This document shows positions 30,016 through 43,000 of a stretch of DNA of 64,000 nucleotides, in pieces. This DNA is from Maylandia zebra (lineage: Eukaryota; Chordata; Actinopteri; Cichliformes; Cichlidae): positions 21,538,878 to 21,602,877 of the forward strand of contig NC_135174.1 in the NCBI RefSeq assembly GCF_041146795.1. The letters are read 5' to 3'. Position 1 is the first letter of the stretch. The number at the start of each line of letters is the position of its first letter. A model generated the notes under the pieces. It did no database searches. It was not told where the DNA came from and worked only from the letters and a program-made list of their open reading frames with translations. The position numbers and the translations under genes were made by a program.

Positions 30016-32117
30016 CTACAGAGAAGATAGAAGAAAAATTAGTTGCACACACTGTAAACAGGAAATGACAGAGGAGGTACAGTGAGATATGGATGGCATG
30101 AAATATGAAATACTGCCTGGCAGTCAGTAAATGTGAGGAAGGAGGAAGCAAAGCAAGGGGAGTTAAATGATGGGAAATAAGGAACAAAGCTGTCACAGTT
30201 CAGGCCTGGCACAAGTAAACAAAGACAGCAGGACAGATACATGGGCTAGTAAATTTCCGGCAAACTGCACAGAGGGAGGGTTTAAACCCTTCAAAGAAAG
30301 ACTGTGTCAAAGACGGTCACATAATTACCCCATTGACAAGCAGAGCAAGGCCAGTCAAAATGAATTAGAGAATGATGATTCTTGCATTAGATATAAATGC
30401 AGTGAAGCCCAGAAATGACAAAAATACCTGCAAAGCAACTATCAGAATAGTTGCACCAACCCAAATTATGTAGCAACTGAGAGAACTGCATCATCTAATG
30501 ACATGAAACTAAATTGGAATCCTTTTGCCCTCAAAGTATACAAGCCACTTGTATTGGCTACTTAACCACTGTAGCTGATCCAAAACTCAAAACTATGTCC
30601 AGCCTGAGGGAGCATAACCTAACCTTATATAGAGAATGGGCAGCTCAGGCTTCCAGGAAAGTACAGGCCAAAATCACGCAGACATGGAGATACACGTTTT
30701 CGCGCCTACATGCTTAAGTTAGAGAAACAAAACTCTGACTTATGATGATTCCTGTAAGTGGCCTAATTTCTTTGTTTGCTTGCACTATTATATAATCCCC
30801 TCAGTACACATTCTACTTTTATCTCATTGCCCACTCAAATATTATGAATCTATGATTACCTGATGTTTGCCCTTCATGTGCGCAATGCAGTGTAAACTAA
30901 GCAGGACAGTAAACATATTCAGACTAACTGTGAAGAGGGTGGGAGAAATAAGAGGGGAAAGCTATGGATTGGCTATTGATTTGCTTCCTCGGGGGCCTGT
31001 CCGGCTGTCATGTGAGGAGCCTAAGGTGTAATGTGCTGCCTGAAACTTGTCAGCGGGCATATTGAGTTCAGGGGCATCAATTCACTAAAGCACAAGAACA
31101 AATCCCCTGCAGGCAACGTAATACATGGATGTTTTAAATATCTTGCTTTGCTGTCATTCTTATTTTTATGTTATTATACCAAACATCCTAGAAAACACTC
31201 AAAAAGCTGAGGTAGAAAACATCTCAATGCATCCACCTCGTGGTTAATATTAGTGCGCAATGACTTTGGCCGTTGCCTTGAACTCATGCATGATCAAATG
31301 TTAAGAGGTATATTTATTTATTTATGCTACTTGTAATGACAAAATCAAATATTTGACACGATTTCATCTGTTCAGCTCACTTTTACACAAGACTGTCTCA
31401 GTTGTAGGATATCCGCACACATTGCGCCGAAACATTTGGCAGCATTTTCATGAGGGGGCTTCTATTCCTTCAAGTTAACTGACCCTTGACAATCGCCTAC
31501 CTGTGTTCCTCCACAGTAGTTCTCTTGGCTGTATCCCAATCCGGCAGGGTGCTAGCGCACAGCATGATCATAGAAACGATAACAAAGATCACGGACACTG
31601 AAGCCAAAAGCTGCGCTACAAGGGAAGAGTTGGGCTCCTCAAAAGCCTTGCGCATTTTCTCGAGCCACCTAGCGCGACATGTGAGCTCAGCCTCTTGCAC
31701 TGACTCCCCTGTGCTCTGGGGCTCATCCTCGATGTCCCCCTCAGAGAGTGTGTCCAGTCCGATGTCGGACATCCTATCGTCCAGGCGTTTCTGGCAGCAG
31801 GAGTCCAAGTGCGCGCTCTCCAGTCCCCAGTAGAGCATCTCTGTGTAGAAAGACAGCTCACACACTCCGGGAACAAATCGGAGTTTGCCGGAGCGCACGT
31901 ACAACATAATAAACACGAAAGCCTGAGCGTGGCGGTCGAAGAAAAACTCATTCCGGTCCCGATCGTAGTCATCGCAGAGTTCGAGGACCTCTTTCTCGGT
32001 TGCGCAGGCAATCAGGCGGCTGACGCGTCGAAGAGGGAAATCCCTGATCACCTCACGGGTGAAGGCGTACCGGGTTCCCCCGACGTTAAGCACGCAGATG
32101 CTCTTCCCGAACTTCAT
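29370..32117 (-). CDS. kcng3: Voltage-gated K+ channel modifier subunit Kv6.3 (KCNG3); 2 exons
   Basis: Exons 32117-31501 and 30015-29370 join at an arginine codon (AG|G) to give 420 residues (human about 436). Exon 1 has the T1 tetramerisation domain (about 5-110, with NVGGTRY, FFFDRH and YWGLE) and S1 (about 166-188). Exon 2 has S2 (208-227), S3, the S4 sensor (RVLRMMRVFWLMKLARHF), S5, the pore with filter TTVGYGD (356-362) and S6. As in other Kv6 subunits, S6 reads ALPITF where opening Kv channels have a PxP hinge. Known biology: Kv6 proteins are silent alone and tune Kv2 channels at the plasma membrane. The motifs RLDDRMSD and CASTLPDW point to KCNG3 rather than KCNG1, 2 or 4. It is divergently placed to mta3. 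Confidence 0.96.
30016..31500 (-). other. kcng3: kcng3 intron 1
   Basis: A 1.5-kb intron with GT-AG ends between S1 and S2. No repeat or exon recognised. Confidence 0.85.
31501..32117 (-). CDS. kcng3: kcng3 coding exon 1
   Basis: Starts at ATG 32117 (MKFGKSICVLNVGG) and ends with a GTAGGC donor after TTVEEHR. Encodes the T1 domain and S1. Confidence 0.95.
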
Positions 32118-33019
32118 TTTGACAACTTAAATCATGAAAGCCTAAAAGAACTCTTCACAGTCCATTCTTCCTTCCATCGCAGGAGTTTGGGCACTTGGGG
32201 AACTCGTCTCCCCTGCCCCGGGGCGTGGTTCGCTTTGAGTGAAGGTGGCCCTGCGCTGAGGTCCGTGGCTGCTAACTGTTAACTCTTCCCTCTGTCATTG
32301 ACTCTATTCTCCGTCTCCCTCTGTAGCCTGAAGAAGAGACTCATCCCCCCAGTCAGCTCCAGCCAATCCCATCAGTGATGTCACAAGCGCGCGCGCGGAC
32401 ACACGCAGAGAAAAATCCATAAGCAACAGGAGTATAGAGCGTAATATGTGATTTAAGTCCACAGTGGAGACTGCTGCTTCCTATAAAATACTGTTTAGAT
32501 TCTCCTGGAAGCAGATGAGAAATTATCGTCAAACATGATGAAAACCGGGAGGAAAATTCTTGTTTAAGAAAGCTTGGTTATGTCTCACTGTAATATTCCC
32601 TGTTACACTGACAAAAAAATAGATGTGAAGCTTGTATTTGATATGCTTGCACCATTATTAAAATTTTGACCATTTTATATCATTTGATTAAGATAGATAG
32701 AGATACTTATATATGACTTGTGAAACAAAAGATACATTATGTTGAGGTAAGTATAATAGAAAAAAATAGCAAGAGAAATATATGCACACATGAATAATTT
32801 ATTATTGTTATTATTGCTAGTATTATTATTATACAAATAATGTTTTTTTTACTATTATTTTGATTTATGCAGATATGTGCAGCTTTATTTATTTATGTAT
32901 TTGTTTTGAACAAACATAAAGAAAATAGTAATTGTTTTAACTTAGCAATGCAAATATTCTATACCAGCTCATTTGATAGCAAAATAAAATAATAATAATA
33001 ATATCTACATCAATGTTTT

Positions 33020-33110
33020 AGCCGTGCGACAAACTGGCGACCTGTCCAGGGTGTACCCTGCCTCTGCCTGCCTGATAAGGGAATGGATGGATGGATGGAT
33101 GTCTACACCA
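33020..33110 (+). repeat. SINE/L2 tail with GGAT repeat
   Basis: 'gacaaactggcgacctgtcc', 'agggtgtaccctgcctctgc' and a (GGAT)n end are the 3' part of a common teleost repeat. Confidence 0.65.
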
Positions 33111-33429
33111 AGTATACAAAACATAATCATACATTGAATCTTCTTCTTCTTTGCCACAGCATCATCTGCCTTCATCTCACTATGTCACTGTTACATCAAC
33201 CATCTGCATATCTTTCTTCAATACAGCCATAAATCTTCTCCGAAGTCTTCTACTTTTACTACTGCCTGGAAGGTAAATCTTTAACATCCTTTTTCTAATA
33301 TATCACAGTATATCCCTCCAAGCTATCTAAACCTCGCTTCTCTAAAGTTATTAGAATTATAAATTACATACTCATTTCTAATTCTGTCCACTCTGGTCAA
33401 GGTGGATCATGTAACGATGCGTAAAAGAT

Positions 33430-33490
<61 letters not shown>

Positions 33491-33491
33491 C
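33430..33491. repeat. (CAA)n microsatellite
   Basis: About 20 uninterrupted CAA units. Confidence 0.97.
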
Positions 33492-33705
33492 AGAGACTTC
33501 TTCATGTAAACAGTTCCTTTTAAGTTTTAGAGCCCTTTCTGATTTGTTAGGAATTTTAGAGAGACTCAGTTTCAATGATTAGATTCGAGTTTAAACTTCT
33601 GGCTTTACAGATATAAAAATGTCCTAAAAAATAATGTACATACTGCTTTCTTATGTTTTCTGAGGTGGGCTGGTGTCTGCGCGTGTGGGCCGCGTGTGGT
33701 TGTGC

Positions 33706-33717
33706 TGCGCGTGCGCG
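33706..33717 (-). promoter_or_regulatory. mta3: NRF-1 consensus site
   Basis: The minus strand reads CGCGCACGCGCA, a full match to the palindromic NRF-1 consensus YGCGCAYGCGCR. It lies about 265 bp before the mta3 ATG in a CG-rich patch, so it likely belongs to the mta3 promoter. Confidence 0.6.
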
Positions 33718-33977
33718 GGCCCCCTCCAGCGTCAGCAGTGGTTTTTCGGGTTGATCCGACTTCTTTTGGCTGCCGTGAGTTAACTGTATCATAAAGGGTG
33801 CTGTGACTCGAAGGAGGAGGGGGGGTTGAATTGCCATAATTCTCCCGATAGGTTACACATCCGGAGTCCCGACCATCTTAATTTGTCGCTCCTTTTCCCT
33901 TCAAAGAGAGTAACTTTTATTGTTTTTATTAATTTATTCCATTTCTCTTAGTTTATGGTTTGCACACTGGGAGGGCA

Positions 33978-33988
33978 GAAATGGCGGC
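33978..33988 (+). promoter_or_regulatory. mta3: YY1-like motif over the mta3 start codon
   Basis: GAAATGGCGGC contains the AANATGGCGGC core that YY1 binds just downstream of many CpG-island start sites. Here it includes the ATG. Function is inferred from the motif only. Confidence 0.45.
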
Positions 33989-34008
33989 CAACATGTACCG
34001 GGTCGGAG
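33981..34008 (+). CDS. mta3: mta3 exon 1 (coding part)
   Basis: Encodes MAANMYRVG and splits the next Asp codon; the donor is GTATGT. Start chosen by match to the MTA family N-terminus. Confidence 0.93.
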
Positions 34009-37000
34009 GTATGTATGTCAATGTGGATCTTTTTATCAAAGAGAAACCGTTACAGTTTTGCACCTTCTGGGCGTTATTTTGTGTTATTTTGAGCTGTTTG
34101 CATTTAATGGTGGAGATGCGGATGTGCTACAGCAACGTGGACGCGTTAAGTTGAAGCAGGAAGGTGAGAGTTGGTGTATATTTGAGATTCAAAATGGGTC
34201 AGGCCTCGCGTCTGTCGTGGCCACAGCAGCTAGCCGCCAGCTTGCTAAATGGTTAGCTGGCAATGTAAACATTTTTCACTTGTTTGCTGCTCCCCGGGTT
34301 TCTGAATTCTTAGACCAGGGGATACAGGGGGCTTCTACACGGATAGACCTCACGACTAGACGTGTGTTTCAAAGGTTGTTAACATGCTACCACGGACAGT
34401 CTGAAGCTGCCTTTGTATTTGCCACTCCTGGCATGCAGCCATTAGTACGAGACCTTATTTAGCTAACGTTAGCACCAGCGATGGCTTCACTGATTACCAT
34501 TAATGCCGTCTCAGCGCTCGTTTGCTGCATTTAATGATCGTATTTAACCATCTCGGTAACATCAGGTGCCAAACTGTTTTGCCAAAGTGACCACCTACAG
34601 TAACCACAAGGGCAATTAATTATCAAACAGGGATGCAGGCTGGCTGATTTTCTAGCTAGCTCCTTAGCAGTCTACTGGAATTCAACATCAAATTATTGTC
34701 TCCGCGCATGGCGTCGCTGCGTCTGCTTTTACACATTTATTCAGGAATACTTGAGCTTTAAATCCATACACAGACGGCCACGTAGCCTAATTGCATTAAT
34801 GCTTGACATGCCACGCAAACTATAGGCGTCTAATGACATATCTTGCAGCACTTTATAACCGGTATTTTCGAGGTGCATCAGCTTATTGTCCCCTCACGTC
34901 ACCTTTAGGCTAACTTCTGCTGCTTTTAGGTGCTCATTGTAAACTCCGTGAACTTGTCGATAGGACACACAAACTTCCAGGTACATTCAGGTACAGTTTT
35001 TCTCCCTGTATGGAACAAGTCTTAACAAATGTAGTCAATATTTTGCTGCTACATTGCAAACAAAAAAAAAGATGGGATCTGTAGTTTATTCATTTATTTA
35101 AGGTTTGTTTTGGTTTTGACTTTTTACAGCATTCCAACACTGATGTGCAGTACATTCCCATCCCAGAGGCTGAGGGTTATCATACACATTAGCATGATGA
35201 TACATAGACTTTAATGACATGCACAACTCTGACAAATATGCCGCTTCACCGTTTAAAAGTCTGGAACATGTGGAATGAAATATATCAGACTTTGTGTCAA
35301 TGCTGCCTTTGCCACAACCTAAAGTTGTGTAAAGTTTAATAAAAAAAAAAAAAGAGATATTGTTACATTTATTTTATTTGTCCCATTTGTTGGGAACTGG
35401 CAGTGTCTAGAAGACACATAAGCTGGAAGAAAGATGGGGATTCAAACCAGTGCTTCTGCATTAGGCTTACGGCATATGGGTCATCTACTCAAACCCAGAG
35501 AGCTATACTGGCATCTGGTGATGTTATTTATATGCATGGGCAATCTTTTTTTTTTTTTTTAAATGGCATATTGAAGTTTTTATTGTCTTTAATTTATTTT
35601 TTCATACAAACTGAAACAGTGTGGTAACATATGGCAACAGGTTGAAAGACTGATAATTTTGCACTTTTATTCACCCATAACTTGGTGGTTGTTGACTAGA
35701 GATTTTTCCTTTTAACTTTTCTGGTGCAACACTTTCTGAAAGTCACAACTTTGCACATATTTATTGATTAAAGGACATGCATATTCTTTGATTTGACCTA
35801 CTGTAGCGCCAATGTATTAGAAGAAGAAAGTGTACTTTATTGGTCCCCGTGGGGAAAATCCCTCTCTGCATTTAACCCATTCACTCAGTGAAGCAGTGGG
35901 CAGCCACTGGGCGCCCGGGCAGCAGTGTGTAGGGACGGTACCTTGCTCAGGGGTATCTCAGGGTAGCTGTTCAGGGGAATCGAACCCCTGACCTTCCGAT
36001 CATGGGGCCACCACTCTACCTACTGAGCTATCCCTGCCCCCCCCCCCCCCCCCTTTTTTTTTTTTTTTAAAGTTCATGTGGTCTATATATTTAAATATAT
36101 GATATGCGTGTTTCCTGTTGCAGACTATGTATTCTTTGAGAACTCCTCCAGTAACCCTTACCTGATCCGTCGGATAGAAGAACTCAATAAGGTACTGATG
36201 TGTGCGTTTTTCATTTTCACGAGTGTGAGAATATGTTAGAGAATTCCTTGAATTCCTCTGTGCTCCTGTCCCCACCCTATCACTTTCCCATTGTTTGTGT
36301 GGATTTTGTGACCTTGTTTGTAATATGGCTTGAAAAGACAGGTGTTCCCTGATCTACCAACTGTCATTAGTATGACTTGACACACCTGTGTGTGTGTAGG
36401 CGGGGTGACTATTATCAACATTTCACAAGCTCATGTAGCTTTGGGCTAAAGATGCAGATTTATTTTAATTATAAGCTGATACCAACCTTGAACAGCAGTG
36501 TTGTTGCTCTCTCTTTTTTCTCTCGGCATTTTACCGTAATTCCTGTTTTATTTTGTTCGAAATCCTTCACAAGCATTGTTAATAGGTGTGTAAAAGCTTT
36601 TCCTGTGTCATGCTTGCACTGAGATGTTCAGATAAATGCAGGTCATTATCGGATTGTGTGGGTGGAATAATGCTAGATCACATTATCATCCTGAAAGAGT
36701 GTACTGAGGCTCAATGTTATAATCTAAAGACAGGAGACATCGCAATTATCATAAATGATGAAGTAACAGGAAGTCCCTGCAGCATGATACGATTTAATAA
36801 ACCTCTGCTGTTGCAAATACAAGCTGTATGAAGCTTATCGTGTTGGTAAAGGTGAAATGGAGTGCTTGATCAAGCACGATGGACATTTTTGTGGCTTTAG
36901 CTAGTGCATCGATATGCACATCGTTGTTCCTGTTATTTACTCCAGATCCCTTTTTATATAGATACATTTGCTTTTGTACACAAACTTGGAAGCAGGTAGG

Positions 37001-40000
37001 TGGGGAGTATAAGTTGTTTCTTTTTTTTTCTTCTTCTTCTTCAAACCTTTTTCAAACCTTTTACCCCCGCATCTAGTCATCAGTCACGACATTTAATACT
37101 GGCTGAGTTTGAGCACAGCTTGATAGGTACACAAAGGAGCCAGGTCTCTTGGGAAATTACAGGGTTGCACAGGTAGGTGTTGCCACTTATTTGAGTCAAC
37201 CTGGATGTCTCTCCTCTCTTTTAGACTGCCAGTGGGAACGTGGAGGCCAAGGTAGTTTGTTTCTACAGAAGGAGAGACATCTCCCACAGCCTCATCCAGC
37301 TTGCAGATAAACATGCAAGTGAGTAGCAGTTGTGACGCATCATCTGTGTAAAACAGTACAGTTTCTTTAGATTGTGTTTGCATTAATACACATTAAACTG
37401 TTGTATTTACATTAGAGGGTTCTGTGCTCTAATTCACCATGTGGTTCTATGTGGGTACTCCGGCTTCCTTCCACAGCCCAAAGACATGCAGTTAGTGGGG
37501 TTAGGTTAATTGGTGAGACTAAACTGCTTCTATGTCGGAATGTAAGTGTAAATGTCTTGATGCATGCTCAATCATCCAGGTAAGGAAAACCCAAAAAGTT
37601 GGAGACTGAAGAAGTCACTTGGATGAGTGACGAAATGTTTCTCCCACTGAAAACGCTATGTTCAGATGAACAGAATAAACTTTTTGGGAAAGTGTGAATG
37701 GTTTCTGTTTTTCTGTGTTGGCCCGGTGACTGGCGACCTCACCTTTTGCTTTATGGCAGTGGGGATGTGCTCCAGCTCAACTGTGACCCTGATTTAGATA
37801 AGCAGAAGAAACTGGGTGGATGGGTTCTTTCTGTTTTGCTAAACTTTAGAGTGACTTGTCTTTGTTGGTTGGACAAATCAAGCAGTGTCACCTTGGACTC
37901 TATGAAATATTGTATTCTAAATTGTATTTTTTCCTTTAAGGAGAGTTGTGATATTTTAGACTAGTCAATTATGTGACAGAAGTGTAACCAGTGGTGAAGA
38001 TTAAGCCATCCATCCATTTTCTTTCACTTATGCAGTTTAGGATCACAAGTGGCTGGAGCTGATTCCAGCTGTCATAGGCTGAGAGGCAGGGTACACCCTG
38101 GACTGAACTGGTCATCAGTCTGTCACAGGGCTGACACAGAGAGACAGGAAACCATTCACACTTGGGGCCAATTTAGTATTACCAATCAACGCAGCCCACG
38201 CATGGTTTAGATGGTGGGAGGAGGCTGGAGTACTGGGAAAGTAGGGCTGGGCGATATGGCCTAAAATTCATATTGTGATATAATTTGAAGCATGTGCGGT
38301 AACGATATATATCGCGATATATTCTTTTCTTCTGTATAATGTATTTTCCACACTATAAGGCACACTTAAAATCCTTTAATTTTCTCAAAAATCGAGAGTG
38401 CGCCTTATGTATGAATTCTGGTTGTGCTTACTGACCTCGAACTGATTTTGGCGTGCAGAAATCTGTTAAAAAATGTTTTAGTACAACTTTGGTAAGCCGC
38501 ACTGCTTGATGGATTGTCAGAGCATTACGGCTGCCGTAGTGAGGAGCTTCTGGGTCCTGAGTAATCTGGGTCCAAAACTCCGTCCCCTCAGGTCCCAAAG
38601 TCAAACGAACACTGAGAGTTAAAACGGTCTAAATTCTTTCATCTTTAATAAAATCATCAGCGTTGCTGCTTTACCAGGTGTAACAATTAAGTTTAACATC
38701 CAGGCATCCATGAAAACAGAATTTATTAAATTTAACGGAGTTAGAAATTAACAGGAAGTTAGCTCGCTAGTTTCCACCTAAACATGGCATACCATGTTCT
38801 GAGAGATTTTTGAAACTATTTAAAACGTACAGCTCTGCTACCACTTCCAACATAAATGAAGACAGAAAACTAAACAGCAGTGGCGTTTGCAGGGTTACTG
38901 AAGTTGGACTACCTGGTATATAATGTTGTGCTACGTGATTGCTAGCAACACAGCTATGTTAGCATAACATTAGCACAGTGAAGCTGGAGGATGAACGCCA
39001 ACTTTTTTTCCACTTGATAAAAGTTAACGTGAGGGATTCTGGTGCTTAGGGACAAATGCAATCGCATAGCAGGATGCTATACACGGGCCAAACTTCAGTC
39101 AGGAGAACAACTGAGATTATTCATCCACAATACGAGGTTAGTTATTAATATACTGCAACAACATGGGAATACAACAGCTGCGAGAGAATTCAACATTAAT
39201 GAATCAATGTTACGGAAGTGGAGGAAGCACCGTTTTTGGCTTTCCCCATATTTCAAAAGTGCTTCATCTCTTTGCTATGACTCTCGGCATAATTTGCAGA
39301 TGACCAGACGACCAAAACAGGCGCAGCTTGATGACATCAACATGCGCTATCGCGATAGAGCGGTATAGTCAAAATCTCTATCGTTGGCCAAATTTATATT
39401 GTTTCTATCGTATATCGTTTATATCGCCCACCCCTATGGGAAAGAACAAGCAAGCACCACAGAAAAGGGCCCAAGTCTTGATTTGAAACCAGAACCTTCT
39501 TGTTTTGAGGATGTAATGTGATGGCTAAATTTCAACAGACAGATGATATCAGGATGACTTAATTATCGAAAATTTTTAAAGACTTTAAACTTGAGACATG
39601 ACACTTTGGATTTTCTTTTTTCAGAAAAAAATGTAATTAAGCTTTCTGTCAATCAGAATGACATTTCCAATAGTGATTTCTCTTGGCAACTTTGTAAATT
39701 GCACATTTAACTAGAAATAAGAGGTTTTTAATGCCAGAGATGGAGACGTTGAAACTTAAATTTGTACTCCAACTTGGGGGATTCATGTTTGTATTTCACA
39801 GTAATTTCTCAATTGCTTGTTACTGCATTTTACAGAATTTGAGTGTGGATGTGTGAAGTGAAAAGGAAAAGAAAGTGTCATCACAGCAACACCTATTCAG
39901 TGTGGGAAGCAGACTACCTGATTCCAGAAGGCTAATGGCCAGAATAAAACACATTAATAGTTAGTTTCTCGAAGTAAAAAACATGCTTTCCACCAAAGCA

Positions 40001-43000
40001 GATTTCCAGTTTAGATGTGGGTGATTGCAATGAAGAGCAGCAGGAGACCCAGTGAACAACATGTTTACTGCATTCACGTCATTCAGCACTGACTGGAAAA
40101 ATACTGTTCCCTGTGTATGTGTCATAGAACTGCTGGTAAAAACCAGTTATCCTGATTGAGGTAGACTTTATAGACATAAAGCAAGAACAAAAAGATAAAA
40201 CTTGCAGTATGCAGAGACAGAGCATTGATCAAAGTGCTGTGCCAGTTCTGCAAGGTGTTTGGTGTCCTTCGTCTGCCAGCTGGTCAGAAGAAAATCGAGA
40301 AACAACAATAAAATTTATGGCAGCCTAGTGCAGCGTAAAAAAACCCAGTTAATTTATGTTTGACATTATTTCAGAGGGAAAACAAAAGAACAGCAACTAA
40401 ATTTGATTTTTACAGGACGAAAGTTTATGTAAGAGTCATAGCTGAAAACTTTTTAGTTGAAGGTAGGAAGATACAGATGTGTGGCTCTGTCTTTTTGTGT
40501 GAAGCCGGGTATGCTGTGCAATTTTGGGCAGCCCCAGATAAAAGATAACCAACAAAGGAAGGAACTGAGTCTCCAGAGCGGTGATCACACAGTAAGAGAT
40601 GGTTAGAAGTATCTCGAATGCTCTTCCAACCTAAGATTCTTATAAACTTAAGATGTCCATTTCTCAGTAACTGCCGGTATAACTGTCTACTAACCAGCCA
40701 GGAGTCAGGAGCGCAGGTAGAAATGATCTTCTGATCAACATGACAGCAGAACATGTGGGAGGACAAAAACAAACTCAAACAAAATAGAAGAAAAACTTTG
40801 TGTTTAGTCTAGTTGAGTAATGGTTTGTATGAAGTGTCCTCCAGCTGTTAAGACTGAGCCAAGGGGGATGTTGCATTGAAAGAAGCGAAAGAGAAATAAC
40901 AGCTGTACATTTTTGCCTCAATTCAGCAGGCACTGTACAGTCTGCGTGTATCAAACTTTATATTTTATTAAGCCTGTGGACCACTGTAAACACACAGCAT
41001 TTAGATGCTGTAAAATCTCAGCAGACTGCATTCCTACTCTTCTGTACTGGATATGGTGCAATCAGGCACATCTGTTTTAACATTAACTAAGCTTATGACA
41101 TCACTTAACTTTAGTAATGAGATGTTTCTGTGTTAAATTAAAAAAAAAAATCCTACCATTGGCTGGAATGAAAGACAGTACAGAGACACTAATCATGGTA
41201 GCACAAGATCAATAAGGGTTAAGGCCCTGAATAAATCCAGCGCATAACAGCAGTGTGCAAGATGCTAACAGGCAGGGCATACAGGCAACGCCATAACAAT
41301 GTGCCTAGCATAGTATACAGGAACGCAGGTATGGCTTTGAGGTCGCAATGGGACACGTCTCCAAAGATGACCGTGCTAAAATCCTGTGGGATACAGATGG
41401 TTAACCAGTGGTGGACAAGCAGAGGAAAAAGGCCATAGTGATGGATGTAGCTATACCAAATGATGGCAACATCAGTAAGGAGAAACACAAAGCTGGAGAA
41501 AAACCAAGGGCTGAGAGAGCAGCTAGACAAGATGGAGAGTAAAGTCAACTTTGGTCCCCATGGTAACACTCGGAGCAGTGACGACCCCCCCAATCTGGGA
41601 GAGTGGCTCCAGCAAATTCCAGCAACGACATCTGAGATCTCTGCTCAGAAGAGCGCAGTCCTAGGAACAGCTAAGATACTGCACAGGACCCTCAAGCTCC
41701 CAGGCCCCTGGTAGAGGACCTGAGCTGGAAGAACAAATAAAGACTGCCCACAGGGTGAGAGGGGGATTATATATAATAGTATTTTACAAAAACATGAGCC
41801 TTTGCAGATGATGTGCAGAGTATTTTCTGCAACAAATGCTATCTGTTGCAGTTTATACATTTTTAACAGTAACTCTTTTCAGGATATTACATTTGTTTCA
41901 CTTCTTAATGTAACATTAACTGAAATGCCAACATTTTCCAGACTCTAATGTTGGTGTATTTTTCGCTGCTGCTGCTGTTCCACCCACATGTTGTCTTCAG
42001 CAAACAATACTGTCATGTTTTCAGAGTTTAGCCATTGACGCATGATTGGCAGACTGGGTTTTAATCAATTGAGCAAAGCAATTTTTGCTGTTTCCCCAGC
42101 ACATTGCAGATGAATAAAATAATGTTCATGGCAGTTGAAAAATTTCACTTTCAAATGAAGGCTGCTTTTCGCTGCTTCCTCTTTCAGCATCACTTGGGAT
42201 CTTTCACTGTATATGGTGTGAAAGCTGCTGAAGTAATTCCCCTGTAAATGTCAAACCTATTAATTAAGATCTTTGTCTTACCTCACTGACTGTACAAAAT
42301 AATTCTATTTCTCTCTGAAACTGACAAATGCATGCATTTCCCTCATATAAATGTGACACTATATAAGTTCTAGTATATTGAAAATCCACTTATAGAATTA
42401 TATTTATTCAAAGTGTATGCAGTGCCTGCACTGTTTACCAGTGATTTAATATGTTTATATACTGCCTAGTATTATGTGCCAACCAGCAAATCCAGAGTCA
42501 TAAAAGCATGGGCCTCCTCATTTGAGAAAGCACTGCTAACAAATGTGAAATTACAGTCTGAGGGATAAATTGAAGAATCTGTGAGTTTTGATGTTATTTA
42601 TTTATTTATTTATTTTTTCACATTTATCAGTCACTGTTTTTTTTTTTTTTTTTTTTTTGTCTCTGGGATATATTGATGACAAAAGTGTCTCATGAAATGG
42701 ATTCATTTGTTTTGTCTTTTCCTTTGCAGAGGAGCTCGAGGAGGAGAAGGAGAACCCAACAGAGACAGAGCTAACAGAAAAACAGAAACACCAGCTCCGC
42801 CACAGAGAGCTCTTCCTCTCCCGGCAGTATGAGAGTCTACCTGCGACACACATCAGGTACAGTGCACAGAGGCATACAAATACATACAGAAAATGGACTG
42901 TACAGCTCGCCAACTAAAGGCAGTGCCCATGGATAGTCACTCATTCAGCCATGAATCCATCCATCACACAGTGCGCACTTCCTTTGTTTGTGTTTTTATA

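Larger units (their letters stand above)
32118..33980. promoter_or_regulatory. Shared upstream region of kcng3 and mta3
   Basis: The 1.86 kb between the two divergent start codons. The kcng3 side (32118-32410) and the mta3 side (33660-33980) are CG-rich; the middle is A/T-rich. It holds a short L2/SINE tail (33020-33110) and a (CAA)n run. An NRF-1-type site lies at 33706-33717. Confidence 0.55.
38005..39530 (-). repeat. L2/SINE-like repeat split by an hAT insertion
   Basis: The repeat reads up to 38241 ('agatggtgggaggaggctgg') and resumes at 39437 ('gggaaagaacaagcaagcac', 'gaaaccagaaccttcttg'), which fixes the hAT borders independently. Confidence 0.6.
37319..42729 (+). other. mta3: mta3 intron 3
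   Basis: A 5.4-kb intron crowded with repeats: L2/SINE pieces split by a MITE (37415-37835), another L2/SINE split by an hAT element (38005-39530), and a LINE ORF2 tail (41219-41714). Poly-T precedes the next exon. No further exon recognised. Confidence 0.8.

Noticed and set aside
29237..30068. Open frames overlapping kcng3 exon 2 in other frames and strand
   Set aside because: Shadows of the conserved channel exon; no homology of their own.
33378..33575. Frame with a long poly-leucine run on the minus strand
   Set aside because: It is the CAA microsatellite read on the other strand; no ATG context or homology.
35970..36045. tRNA gene on the minus strand
   Set aside because: A- and B-box-like text is present, but it is fused to a SINE tail and lacks a matching acceptor stem.
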